64,000 bases of DNA, taken from NCBI GenBank assembly GCA_012934845.2, contig WNNJ02003704.1, positions 186,001 to 250,000 on the forward strand, read 5' to 3'. Each line of letters begins with the position of its first letter. Position 1 is the stretch's first letter. This document shows positions 42,051 to 53,183 of the stretch, piece by piece. The notes beneath the pieces are model-generated. The model was not told the DNA's origin. It did not search any database and saw only the letters and a program-made list of their open reading frames with translations. The stretch is from Pomphorhynchus laevis. Lineage: Eukaryota; Acanthocephala; Palaeacanthocephala; Echinorhynchida; Pomphorhynchidae. The translations under genes and the position numbers were made by a program.

Positions 42051-44491
42051 GTGGATTTGCAAAGGGTTTTCAAAGAATAAGTAAGCAGAAAAATTTTTCT
42101 CGTTTTATGCGAGCAGGCAAAACGAGTGCAGCGATAAAAATCCTTGAAGACACTGAAGATGGCAATACGGTTTATAGTTTTGACGATATGTGTGATGGTA
42201 AGCTTGTATCTGATATTTTGACTGAATTACATCCGCCTGCGCAGCCACTTTCTCAAGATGCAGTGTTATCGCTTCCTATAACTAATTGTAAATCCCATCA
42301 CTTTTCAATATATAGTGGAATCGATGGACGTGCAATTATCAGGGAATCATTGAGGACTCATGGAGGGGCCGGTCCTTCTGGGATAACGGCGATTGCGTTC
42401 AGACGAATGTTAACGGCTTTTGGATCACACTCGATAAAGTTAGCTGATGCCATTGCGGGTTTAGCAGTGCGCATTGCATCAGAATCAATTCCGGCTGAGT
42501 CTTTACAGGCATACATTAACAGCAGAATTGTTGCGTTAAATAAGCGCCCTGGTGTCCGACCTATTGGAGTAGGTGAGGTATTTCGTCGTGTAATTGGTAA
42601 AGCTATTCTGAATGTGGCTAAAAGAGATTTAAGGGCAGTAGCAGGTAATCTGCAAATGTGTGCGGGACAGCCAGGTGGGCTAGGGTATGTGATACATACA
42701 TTAACCGATCATTTCCACTCGAACGAGCAATATGGAATACTGTCAGTGGACGCGAAGAATGCGTTTAATCTAATGAATAGATGCCTAATGCTTAAAAATG
42801 TCGAAAAAGTATGCCCTGCCTTCACATGTGTTCTGAGAAATATATATAAGCTAAATGCTTTACTTGTTGGCCAAGGAGGTAATTTAGCATCGTCAGAGGG
42901 TGTCACTCAAGGGGACCCTCTTGCGATGCCAGCGTTTGCAATCTCATCGATGCCCTTGATATATAAAATCAGAGAATCGATTCCATCAATAAAACAATGC
43001 TGGTATGCAGATGATTCGACTTTCGTTGGTGGGCTTGATGATCTATCACGTGTATGGCGTCTTCTTTGCTCAATAGGTGAGCAGTATGGATACCATGTCA
43101 ATCCAAACAAATCGAGGTTGCTTATACATCCACGAAACATGATCCGTGCTCAACACATCTTTGGAGCTGATGGTTTAATCATTAATGAAGATGGATTAAA
43201 GGTACTTGGTGCACCTATTGGCACGCCAAAGTTTGTAAGGGAGTATTGCTGCGGGCAGTTTTTATCGATGTCAAATCTGGTCAAGGATGTTGCTAATGCC
43301 GCTGATGCCGATGCTCATTCCGCATTTGTGGCATACTCTCTTGCAGTTCAGTCAAAGTGGACTCACCTTTTCCGAGCCGTTGATTGTGACATAGAATGGT
43401 TGGATGATCTAAAGAATGTTATTGACACAAAATTTATGAATTCCATGTTTGGCGATGACATTGATCTTGATTTGAGGGGAGTATGTTCTTTGTCAACCAG
43501 TTTGGGGGGACTAGGAATACGAAATATTGAGAGTGAATTAACCAGACAGTACAACGCTGCACGATTGTTATCGTCCATATATGAAGAACCTGATTTAGAT
43601 ATTGGTTTCTCAGTAATACACTTATTGTCTGCAATTCAAAACGAACATAAAGAAGAAAATCGAAATTATGCTGAAAAACTCAAGCCAGAGATCATTCCTA
43701 TATTGCGAAAATCAGTGGAATATGCATCCCTGAAGGGTGCCTCTAATTGGCTAACAAGAGATGCGTTGGTTTCTACGGATTGTCAGTTGTCAACGCAAGA
43801 GTTTCGAGATGCGTTGTCTGTTCGATATGGTTTAACTCCCAAAGATTTGCCGGATAAGTGTCAATGTGGTCAGATATTAACAACGTCGCATGCTCTCTCG
43901 TGCAAAAGGGGCGCATTCAACTTCATCCGTCATAATCAACTTCGAGACTTTTTGGTTAAGAAGTTGAACACAGTCTGTTGGAATGTGTTTGCAGAACCAT
44001 CTCTGACTCCAGTTCCTGAAAACATCAGTTTCAATATTAGTACAACAACCAGACAAGATGATGCTCGAGCTGATATAGTAGGTAATGGACTGTTCGGTGG
44101 GAATATGGAGCGTACATTTTTTGATGTAGTCGTTTTCAACAATCATGCTCCGTCCTATTGCGAAAAGTCAACAGATGCCACTTTCACTTTCCACGAAAAT
44201 AGAAAATGTGCCAAGTACGAAGAAAGGATACATACAATAGAGCACAGCTCATTTTGTCCCCTTATTTGGGCGACTACGGGCGGAGCTGGCAAGAGTGCAC
44301 AAGCATGTATTAAATCATTGGCTCTAAAAATCGCTGAACAACAAAAAAGCGAATACGCCGTCACGATATCATCAATCAGGACATATATTAGTATGTGTCT
44401 TGCGAAAATTTGCTCTGCGACGCTTAGATGTCCACGTGTTCAGTTTCAGCGGACTTCGTATCTTCGAGCAGGACTTGTTTTATCAGAGTAA
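42051..44491 (+). CDS. RLE retrotransposon element F, 5'-truncated ORF
   Basis: An open frame of about 810 codons. It begins in the inter-domain linker (FMRAGKTSAAIKILED, equivalent to the LVSSGKINAATSVLEE segment of A), so the zinc cluster and first part are missing. RT is complete: THGGAGPSGITAIAFRRML, LSVDAKNAFNLMN, GVTQGDPLAMPAFAISS, CWYADDSTFVG. Then CQCGQILTTSHALSC, IRHNQLRDFL, ARADIVGNGLFGG, TFFDVVVFN and HENRKCAKYEERI. All motifs are intact, and only the 5' end is gone. The 3' UTR runs to about 44,600 and ends A9 then TTATTATTATT. The nominal ATG at 42,041 falls in junction sequence and need not be a real start. Confidence 0.9.
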
Positions 44492-44610
44492 TATGTTTGT
44501 GTTATGGTATTTATACCACTATTTTAAATGTATAGAGGCCCATTTGTGGGAACCTTAATTGTACAATTAAAATTTTAATAAATTGTTATTATTAAAAAAA
44601 AATTATTATT

Positions 44611-44652
44611 ATTGTTGTAAAACATGACAAATCATAAATGTATTAAAAAAAA
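44611..44652 (+). mobile_element. 3' terminal scrap of an E-type element
   Basis: TGTAAAACATGACAAATCAT then AAATGTATTAAAAAAAAT equals the stop-to-tail end of element E at 35,772-35,808. It is a copy truncated to about 40 bp, lying between the tail of F and the start of D2. Confidence 0.85.
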
Positions 44653-44656
44653 TTTC

Positions 44657-46560
44657 ACTCTCCGGTTGACTTTGGCTTACTGGCCGTGGATGCAACAAAC
44701 GCTTTTAATTCCGTAAATCGACGTCTAACATTAGCAAACATAAAATTCATTTGTCCGTCTCTTGAAACAATACTAGTGAACTTATACATAAAATCATCAA
44801 CAATGTTTACTGGTAGTGATCCGATATTTTCAAAAGAGGGTTTCACTCAAGGTGACCCTTTGGCCATGGCTGCATTTGCCGTTTCGACTCTACCACTCAT
44901 CCTTCATATTCAAAAATGTTTACCATCCGTGATTCAACGATGGTACGCAGACGATGCAAATTTTGTCGGTCCTAGCGATGATTTATATAAAGCCTGGGAT
45001 ATACTAAAAACAATAGGCCCAAAATTTGGCTATTACGTTAATCCACTAAAGACACAGCTGCTAATACACAAGGAACATGAATTCGACACTAGCAACTTCT
45101 CTGACTGTAAAATAAGTGAGCGTGCTATCGAAGTACTCGGAACTCCCATTGGAGCAGAAGCTGATGTTTTGGATATTATAAAAACCAGGGTAACATCCTG
45201 GGCATCCACACTTGAAAGATTAGTTGAAGTTAGTAAAATTGATAGACAAACTGCTTATTCCGGGTTAATACACTCTGTGCAATGGAAATGGATATATACT
45301 TACAGAACAGTACCAATGTGCACGGATGTCACTAGATGTCTTAAAAACCTATTGTATAGCGGTTTTATTAAGTCAATCACACAAGCGAAAATTGAACAAG
45401 CACATAAAGAATTATTAACTCTACCGTTCAAGTTAGGGGGCATTGGGTTAGTTGATCCGGAATACATCGCTGACTTGGAGTACGATTATTCTCGTAGAAT
45501 GTACGAAACCTATCGAGACGGATATACGGGAGAAAACCTGAGGGATGTTCAAACTCAAACAGCTAGAAATATTTCATACATGAGATTAAATGTAGCCAAA
45601 TCGAGGAAAGAATTAATACTAAAATCTCTACCATCGGATTACTTTAAGATATTGGCACATGCTAGTTACAAGGGAGCTTCATCGTGGCTATCTTCCCTAC
45701 CTCTACGTCACGAGGGGTTTCGGCTTACAAACAATGAGTTTAGCGATGCATTAGCAGGTCGCTATGGATGGTCTTTGCGAGCATTAGAAAATAAAAAATG
45801 CATATGTTCTTCAGAAATGACTATCAATCATGCATTTTCGTGCAAGACCGGAGCGCTACCATCTATCAGGCATAATGAAGTAAGGGATATATTTTCTCAT
45901 CTCTTAAGCGGGATATGCAGTGGCGTGGAGGTTGAACCAGTATTAGCAACCGTTCCATCTGATTATCGTTTTAACAACAATAGCACAAGCATATCGAAAG
46001 AAGCGCGTCTGGATGTTGTATGTAGTGGACTATTCGGAAGCCGGTTTGAGCGGACATTTTTGGATGTCGCAATATTTAATGTACATGCTCCCTCTAACTC
46101 CCGAACTGAGTGTAAGGCTGACTTTGAATACCATGAAAAACGAAAAATTTCGAAGTATGGAGAGCGAATTTTAAGTTTAGAACAGGCGCATTTCAGTCCG
46201 TTAATTTTTTCGTCTTCAGGAGGATCAAGTCAGGAATCTAATAGGATAATGAAGCAAATAGCGTCAAAATTAAGCTCAAAACGCGAACTCCCATATCCTC
46301 AAATAATAAAAAATGTACGAGAGAAAATTTCATTTGCCTTAGCTCGTGCTGCATCTGCCTGTTTAAGAGCGCCACGCTCTACATATGGAAAACCTATTCA
46401 CGATCATTTTCGATCAACAGAAGAGATGTCACGAAAGCCGGAAGATTCGAATTAAAGAGAAATAACTTAGCTTATGATTGGATTTTTGAATTCTTTAGTT
46501 CTTTACTTTTGGACACATTCTTGTATGTTTTACGAAAATAAAAATTTTTCTTTAAAAAAA
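44657..46560 (+). CDS. RLE retrotransposon element D2, 5'-truncated ORF
   Basis: Open frame to 46,455 (about 599 codons), entering at VDFGLLAVDATNAFNSVN with the first RT Asp. Then GFTQGDPLAMAAFAVS, RWYADDANFVG, ELLTLPFKLGGIGLVDP, CICSSEMTINHAFSC, SIRHNEVRDIF, ARLDVVCSGLFG, FERTFLDVAIFN and HEKRKISKYGERI. Unlike D1 it has no stop or frameshift in this part. The 3' UTR matches D1 almost base for base and ends A10 and TTA repeats near 46,575. The 5' two fifths of the element are absent because of truncation on insertion. Confidence 0.9.
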
Positions 46561-46577
46561 AAATTATTATTATTATT

Positions 46578-47100
46578 CTAGTATTCATTTCGAGCGCATA
46601 TCTACATCTCGCGCTCATGATGCACGTTTGGATATCGCCTGCTGTGGTTTTTATGGAAGTCGTTCGGAGCGAACTTTATTTGATACTTGCGTTTTTAACG
46701 TTTTCGCTCCGTCCAACCTTTCGAAATCCGCTGGGGCTGCTTTTACATATCACGAAACACGTAAATTCGCTAAGTATCAAGAGAGAGTAACTGCCATAGA
46801 GAGGGCGAATTTCGCACCTATCGTGTTATCATGTTTCGGTGGAGCAGTAAAATCATCTGCACAATTAATTCAGAGAATTGCACAGAAGATGGCAATAAAA
46901 AACAATCATTCCTACTCAGAAGAATTGACAAAATTACGGTCAAAGATTGGAATTCAGTTGGCTCGTTCAATTTCGATGTGTATTCGCGGTCCTCGTTCTG
47001 CTCGACATCGACCTGCAAACTCAATGAACTAAAATTTATAGTATAACTATATTTGTTTGTTTTTTTTTTCAAAAAAAATCAATTATTAAAAAAAATTATT
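46578..47100 (+). pseudogene. RLE retrotransposon B', nuclease end only
   Basis: About 150 codons ending at 47,032: HFERISTSRAHDARLDIACC, RTLFDTCVFNVFAPSNL, HETRKFAKYQERV and CIRGPRSARHRPAN. It is closest to the C-terminus of element B (FFDICVFNVFAPSNL, CIRGPRSARNRPAN) but clearly diverged, so it is a sister subfamily. Open throughout but severely 5'-truncated, hence non-functional. The tail is A8 with TTA-type repeats, then the inverted 3' end of LINE C1. Confidence 0.85.
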
Positions 47101-47226
47101 TATTACAAGACTTTGACACATAAAGAGTCATTTTGTCTGATCACAATATTAAGAAAAGGAAAAAAGAAAGAAAAAAAAGAAAGAAAAAAAAAGAAAGAAA
47201 AAAAGTAGTTCAGCAATAATAAATTG

Positions 47227-50095
47227 TCACATATAGTTATATATTTCCTGCAAAGAATCTTCTCTTTTTATCCACATGCTCAGCGCATTCTGGAAAGATT
47301 TGTACTGTGCCATAGACACGATCGAATTCGGCAATAGGTTCCATAGGTTTACCGCTCTGTGAGATAATCGCAAGTATCTATGACATTTCCCGTGTGATTG
47401 CACAACAACTGATAAAGAGTGTCCTCTGTGGCTCGGGCGATCATTTAGAATAACGGATTCCGATGGATAACCAGGAAAGACATGGATCATTCGCCATAAC
47501 TGTAATAAATCATTGTACACATATCTCTTGTAAACTGAAGTAATATTTAGTTGGCTTAGTCTATCACAGTAGGCGATGTTCCGAAGACCAGAACATAGCT
47601 TGGAAAATCGGCGAAGAATCTTTTCTAATTGGTTTATTTCACCACGCGTAGAAGGAAAAGTCGCCGGCGAAGCATAATCAATGATTGGTCTGATCAACGC
47701 CTTATATAATAGTGAGAACTGAGACGGTGGAAGCGAACTAAAGGTATTTTTGATCATGTAAATAATTTTTCTCGACATGTTGCATATATTTTCAGTATTG
47801 AGGTCGGTTTTAAACGAATTCTGAACAATTATCCCAAGATCTTTTGTATACGAATTTGTGGGAATAATCTCACCGCAAACAGAATAATCATTTGGTAAAT
47901 CACTACGACCAAATCTGAGGTGGACACATTTAGTAATGTTAATCATGATTTCGGTCAGTTCGCTCCACCTATTAACCATATTTATGTCATCTTGTAAATG
48001 TTGCATATCGGCATGGCATGTTATGACATTCCATATTTTAAGATCATCCGCGAATGCTAATTTTTTACATTTTAGAGAGCGTAGCAAACTATTCAGAAAT
48101 ATGACGAATAATAATGGACCGAACACCGATCCCTGAGGGACACCCATTGATAAATTTGACGGTCTAGATAGACAATTTCCAACTCGAACTCTGAAAGAAC
48201 GATTAGATAGGAAAGCGTGAATCCATCGAATAATAGGAATTTCAATTCCGTAATCTGCAAGAGCCTCAATCAACATATTGTGGGGAACTCTATCAAAGGC
48301 CCGACTGAAGTCGAAATACACGACATCAACTGCATTACCCTGCGCAACTGCATCAACCCATGCTTCGCGTGCACATAAAAGATTAGACATGCAAGAACGA
48401 CCAGGACGAAAACCATGTTGCGAATTATCTAACAAGTTCGATGATTCAAGATAGGATAGTAATCGCCGATACAATATGCGCTCTAACATCTTACATACGA
48501 CACTTGTAAGGCTTATTGCTCTATAATTTTCAGGATTGTGACGATCTCCTTTTTTGTGGACTGGCACTACAGTGGCGATTTTCCAATCTAATGGTAGAAT
48601 TGACTTAGCTAGTGATAGTTGAAACAAATAAGCTAACGGTGAAGCAATAAATGTAGATAATATCTTTAGTATCTGGGGATGTAATCCATCCGGACCAGGT
48701 GATGAATGTCGTAAAGAATTTAACTCACTATAAACCTCCTCGGTAGTGACATCAAAATAACTTCGTGAATGACTTACACGAGATTGCTGGTTAATTTCTG
48801 TGTTATTAGTTACGAGTTGAAAAGTCGACGCAAACGTGTCGGCTACATCTTGAGGCGATGTGATAAAGTTATCATTAATACGAAGAGACGAAATCGCAGG
48901 AGGAATTGTCCTATTTCTACGTATGTGAGCCCAAAATCGTTTTGGTGCACTATGAAAGTCCGCAGCTATTGTCATTTCGTAGTTAAATTTTTTGCGTTTT
49001 TTAAGCTTTTCGAAAACGTTACGACAATTGACGTATTCCTGTCGATAAGTATTGTCCTTGCAGCTTAATTTAAACAGTCGGTTTCTTCGTCTTAGTTCTG
49101 ATTTAAGTTCTCTATTAAACCACGGAGGATTCACTTTTTTATTTTTATGCACGATCTTGGTAGGAACATATTTTTCTATTATTTCACACATTGCTGAACG
49201 GAAAACCTTCCAACAATCTTCAACATCGTCGCTAGCGCCTACAAAGTTCATAGTCGATGCTGCTTGAAGAATTTTACACTGATCCGCACGATACCAACAA
49301 TGCTTGAAGATTTTAGTTTCGACTTCGTCGATAATATTATTTGAAATCCCTGAGAAGTGAAAAAGCAATACACAATGATCACTAACTCCTATGGGTGCTT
49401 CATGCATAATGTCACGCACATCTGTTAATGATTTAGATAAAATTAAATCCAACAAAGAACTTTGATCATTCATAATCCTAGTTGGTGCTGATACATGCTG
49501 AACAAGAAGTAGGCTATCTAACAGAAAATTCCACAAGTCATAATCTAGTTTACTAAAAGATGTTATTCCTGAATGAGGATCATCCATATTGATGCTGGAA
49601 ATATTGAAGTCTCCTAAACAGAGGAATCAGTCACCCATTGCTGCCTTTGTCAAAATATCTGAGAATTCCTGAGTGATAACGAAGCTACATGGAGATCTAT
49701 AACATAGTGCAATAGTAACTTTATTTCTTACATGGGATAGACTCGCCACCATCAGTTCACAAGTACCATATGTGTCAGTATAACATTCAAAATCGTCAAC
49801 ACCTATATATTGATCGACATAAAGTGCAACACCGCCTCCTCGTCGTACTTTACGATCAACCCTGATGATCGAATACCCATCCACAGCTACCATACTATCA
49901 GCAATATCATGATTTAGCCAAGTTTCGGTAACTGCGATTATTTGAGGTTTATATGTAAAGAATCTGTTCCGAAATTCGTCAATCTTCGATACTATACTAC
50001 GAATATTTGTGTAAGCGACGTTAATAATTGGAGTTGAACATTTACTGGTTCCTGCGTTTATAGATAGTTCAGTAGTAATATATCTAACGAGGATG
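47227..50095 (-). pseudogene. CR1-like LINE C1 ORF2 (endonuclease-RT), one stop
   Basis: Minus strand. From about 50,095 the frame reads VAYTNIRSIVSKIDEFRNRF and IIAVTETWLNHD, then RRGGGVALYVDQY (49,840). A single in-frame TGA at 49,627-49,629 precedes LCLGDFNISS. The remaining 786 codons from 49,587 are open: APIGVSDHCVLLF, NPPWFNRELKSELRRRNRLF, SSPGPDGLHPQILK, NYRAISLTSVVCKMLERIL, HGFRPGRSCMSNLL, YFDFSRAFDRVPH, GVPQGSVFGPLLFVIF, LAFADDLKIW and the end LSHRAVNLWNLLPNS. Nuclease and polymerase motifs are complete, so one point change separates this from an intact protein. ORF2 lies about 10 bp after the ORF1 stop, and no ATG is seen until 49,893. The 3' UTR to about 47,085 is pyrimidine-rich and ends TCTTGTAATAAATAA. 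Confidence 0.9.
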
Positions 50096-50104
50096 GATCA
50101 ATAC

Positions 50105-51230
50105 CTAAGCAATTAACGGACCGATTGGATTCCAACGTACAAATGGCTTTCTTCGAACCACACGAAAATTTCTTATTGTCAAGTCCTTTTCACCAGAAGC
50201 ATTCCTGGTCTTTAGCTCTTCCCAAGCTTGATGTCGCATCTTACGATCCTGAATGTTGAGATCCTTAAAGATTTTAGTAGTTTGACCTTTTAATTTATAC
50301 TCTCTGCTTAAGATCTCGTTAACATTGTCGGACGATTTACATACCACTTTCAATAAGCGTGGACGTTCTTCATTTTTCTTACCTAACCTGAACAATGATT
50401 TCACTAGAAGAGATGAGACTATAGATTCCTCACCTGAAGTAAATATGTTTGATAATACTTCCCGAACTCTACTCACGTCATGATCAATACGTAGCTGCGG
50501 CTCCGAAGAGTTAGATTCCGGTATATTAGCAAAGATTACGCACCGATCTCGGTTTTCGCCACGCATTCGCGCATTAATATCTAGCGGTTGTGCTAATGGT
50601 TCTTTATTCTGGCCGTTTCCTGTTTTATGTACGGAAAATTCTCCGACATTTGCAACCATCACTGACGATTTAGACATTGAATTAATATCCCTGGAATGAT
50701 CTTTACAGTTGGATCCACCAAGTTTGGAATCAAGTTGCAAATTTTGTTGACCAATACTGGATGAACTTCGAAAATGACGTCCTTTAATATTCTTCCATAC
50801 CCGTGTAGAGTGAGTTTGTGGGGTAATATTGGATATTGGATTGATATGATGATTGCTAGTGGAATTTTGCAATATCACATTCCCTGTTGTACGCTGATCC
50901 ATTATGCAATCGCTTACTTAGAGTCTCTTGTTGTGAACATTTACAATTGACCCACTAGAATGCACAGTTGAATTTGATAAAACAGGAGTGCTGTTATTGA
51001 ATGTATTTGTTGATGCATCTTTGGAATTCGTGTGGCACTGGCAATGATTTATATTTTGAATTGCTTTTCTTAAAACACTTATTTCCTCTTCTAGTGATTG
51101 AATGCGCAGGGAAGCGCAATATCCACACATAAATGACCCACTAGAATTATCATTTGAATCAGTAGCGATTGTAATCGTCGACAATCATCAGAGTCACACT
51201 GTCCTTGATAACTTGTAGATTTAACCTTCG
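50105..51230 (-). pseudogene. CR1-like LINE C1 ORF1 (zinc finger, coiled coil, RRM-like)
   Basis: Nucleic-acid-binding ORF1 of C1. The 5' part at about 51,210-50,921 has QCDSDDC and, after a likely frameshift, FMCGYCASLRIQSLEEEISV, the half PHD-like finger followed by a short coiled coil. An in-frame TAA at 50,918-50,920 separates this from 50,902-50,105. That part ends with an RRM-like block: RCVIFANIPES, HDVSRVREVLSNIF, VKSLFRLGKKNEERPRLLKV and KIFKDLNIQDRKMRHQAWEE. It finishes with the basic RRKPFVRWNPIG. By family knowledge such proteins coat the element RNA. The two parts are in one reading frame. Confidence 0.75.
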
Positions 51231-51519
51231 TGTTCTTCATAACAGTACGAAAACAATTGTGTATATTAATCTTGTAAGTAGTGTATTCACTTCAGATTTT
51301 TTGTATGTTATTTATCTCAAATGTGTATATTAATCTCTAACTTTTTTAGGTCTTTTGACATCTAAAATTGTATGTTTATTAGAAACCAAAATTTTTTTAA
51401 TTTTTTATGTAGACATTAACTGATAGAAACAAAAATATTAGATTTATTTCTTCGATAAAAATTATTTCAAAAATCGTATGTCATTTAACACAACACGCAA
51501 TGGATTTATCTAGATTAAA
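51231..51519 (-). promoter_or_regulatory. 5' leader of LINE C1
   Basis: In element sense it contains AATATACACATTTGAGATAA, ATAACATACAAAAAATCTGA, AGTGAATACACTACTTACAA and a second AATATACACA. The same pieces in other orders occur before C3 and D1. The part above about 51,350 is AT-rich and unassigned. Confidence 0.4.
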
Positions 51520-51714
51520 ATGGAACCAAAAGTTTGCTCGATCTGTGCTCATCCAGTTCGAAACGCAATGTTTCGATTAATTATAGTGAGGCCTTGCGGT
51601 CATCGTTTGCCATTTATCCTCCTGTCTATTAGCATGAAACTACCTCAACTATCTGCATCTTGTGTGAATTCTTGCAAAATCAACTTTGTCGCCGTCAACC
51701 AATTTCTAGCATAA
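51520..51714 (+). other. Short ORF with half a RING-like pattern
   Basis: 64 codons with VCSICAHPVRNAMFRLI and VRPCGHRLPF, i.e. C-x2-C-x14-C-x-H, the first half of a RING finger. The second half is not clear; there is only SCVNSC later. It could be an exon of a host gene, a degraded transposon ORF or chance. The TAA-rich surroundings give no splice-site support. Confidence 0.25.
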
Positions 51715-51908
51715 GTTGGTTGGAGTGACCCAATTATAAGTGGTCTAGAATCAGTTGGTCCTTTTTCAAACATCTACTTGTCACTGCACTTTATAGGTTT
51801 TCTCTGCTAAAACGTGCTTCGACTAGTAATTTAACAAAGCTGTGGTTTAATTTTAAATTTAAAGATATGCATAAACACCGTCGTAGGTCATTCTCCGAAT
51901 ATAAACGC

Positions 51909-52376
51909 GATGGTATTGATTACTCGATTTATTGAACGTTTCGGAACAAAGTTACAAAATGTAAGCGCGCGAATTAGCTCTATTTTGAGAGGAAATTGAT
52001 AGACGATTTTAAGTTAGGCCGTAAAGCAATCTTTTGCTATGCATCAAGTAGGCTAAAAATACAGTTAATATTAGTTTTTTTACAACTCAAGACTCAATAC
52101 ACACTGATAAAAAATAATCTTAATAATAACCAGTGGGTTAATAATAACCCACTGGTTATTATTAAGATTATTTTTTATCAGTGTGTATTGAGTCTTGAGT
52201 TGTAAAAAAACTAATATTAACTGTATTTTTAGCCTACTTGATGCATAGCAAAAGATTGCTTTACGGCCTAACTTAAAATCGTCTATCAATTTCCTCTCAA
52301 AATAGAGCTAATTCGCGCGCTTACATTTTGTAACTTTGTTCCGAAACGTTCAATAAATCGAGTAATCAATACCATC
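51909..52376. repeat. 468-bp palindrome (foldback)
   Basis: Two arms of about 234 bp are inverse copies of each other around 52,142/52,143. The left arm starts GATGGTATTGATTACTCG, the right ends CGAGTAATCAATACCATC. The only mismatch noticed is in the central GTGGGTTAATAATAACCCAC. Both arms show the same 69-codon open frame on opposite strands, which is a consequence of the symmetry, not two genes. The outer left flank is unique, and the right flank continues with CCACTGGCTATTATTAA, an echo of the centre. Confidence 0.95.
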
Positions 52377-52419
52377 CCACTGGCTATTATTAATTGTTAT
52401 AGTGGGTTATTATTATTTT

Positions 52420-53183
52420 TTAATATTATAATTTTTTTAATACAATAATCGAACAATAAATGTTAAGTTAGTCAGTTTTTTCTTAAGTTGAAAAAGTCGC
52501 CCTTCCACGGGTCGACCGTGCCGCGCGCATGCAAGCAGATGATGCACGCGCAAGTTCAAAGGACAACCTCCTCTTTATCTTCGTAACATTGTCTGAGTAA
52601 GTTGAAGTGTTTATCTGTGACATCGCCGTAGCAATCGTCTTGATAAGTCTTCCAGCATCATCGCCAAAACCTCCCACTGTCGAAAATACTAACGGAATGA
52701 ATGATCCACGTTCGATTCTGCGTACACGTTCTTCGTATTTGGATACCTTCCTTAATTCGTTATATTGAAACGAAGAAGATTGGCTGCGATTGACATAAGA
52801 TTGAGCAACTGTAGAGAAGATAGTGACATCAAAAAATGTCCGCTCAAATCTTGATCCTCCCAACCCCATACATGAAATGCCCAATCGTGCATTCGAGTCT
52901 ATAGTCGTTGTAGTTGATTCCATCGAAAAACCGGTCAGTACTGGAGATAATGTTGGTTCAATTTCCACACAAGGAAATACTTTTAAAATGATGCTTCCCA
53001 TTAAATTACGAATCGAATCGTACCGGATCGTAGGAATCCCGCTTTTCTTGCAGCTCATAGCGTGTGGCATATCTAAACTTGAACCGCACTTGCACAAGTT
53101 CTTTAGTAAATCTACTGGAGTCCATCCATATCGGGTACAAATAGCATCCTTAAACTCACGAGGAGACAATCGGTTATTATTAA
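52420..53183 (-). pseudogene. RLE retrotransposon G, nuclease end only
   Basis: Minus-strand open frame 53,169-52,483 (228 codons): FKDAICTRYGWTP, CKCGSSLDMPHAMSC, TIRYDSIRNL (His of the usual RHN block replaced by Tyr), ARLGISCMGLGG (Gly where the nuclease Asp is expected), FERTFFDVTIF and NELRKVSKYEERV. The missing Asp suggests a dead nuclease. It is 5'-truncated in the linker before the zinc motif. The tail (element sense) ATTAAAAAAATTATAATATT then AAAAAATAATAATAAC fits the family. The insert is flanked by inverted, not direct, copies of TATAGTGGGTTATTATTATT. Confidence 0.85.

Noticed and set aside
51996-52289. Two near-identical 69-codon ORFs on opposite strands
   Set aside because: They are a by-product of the 468-bp palindrome; symmetry forces the same frame on both arms.
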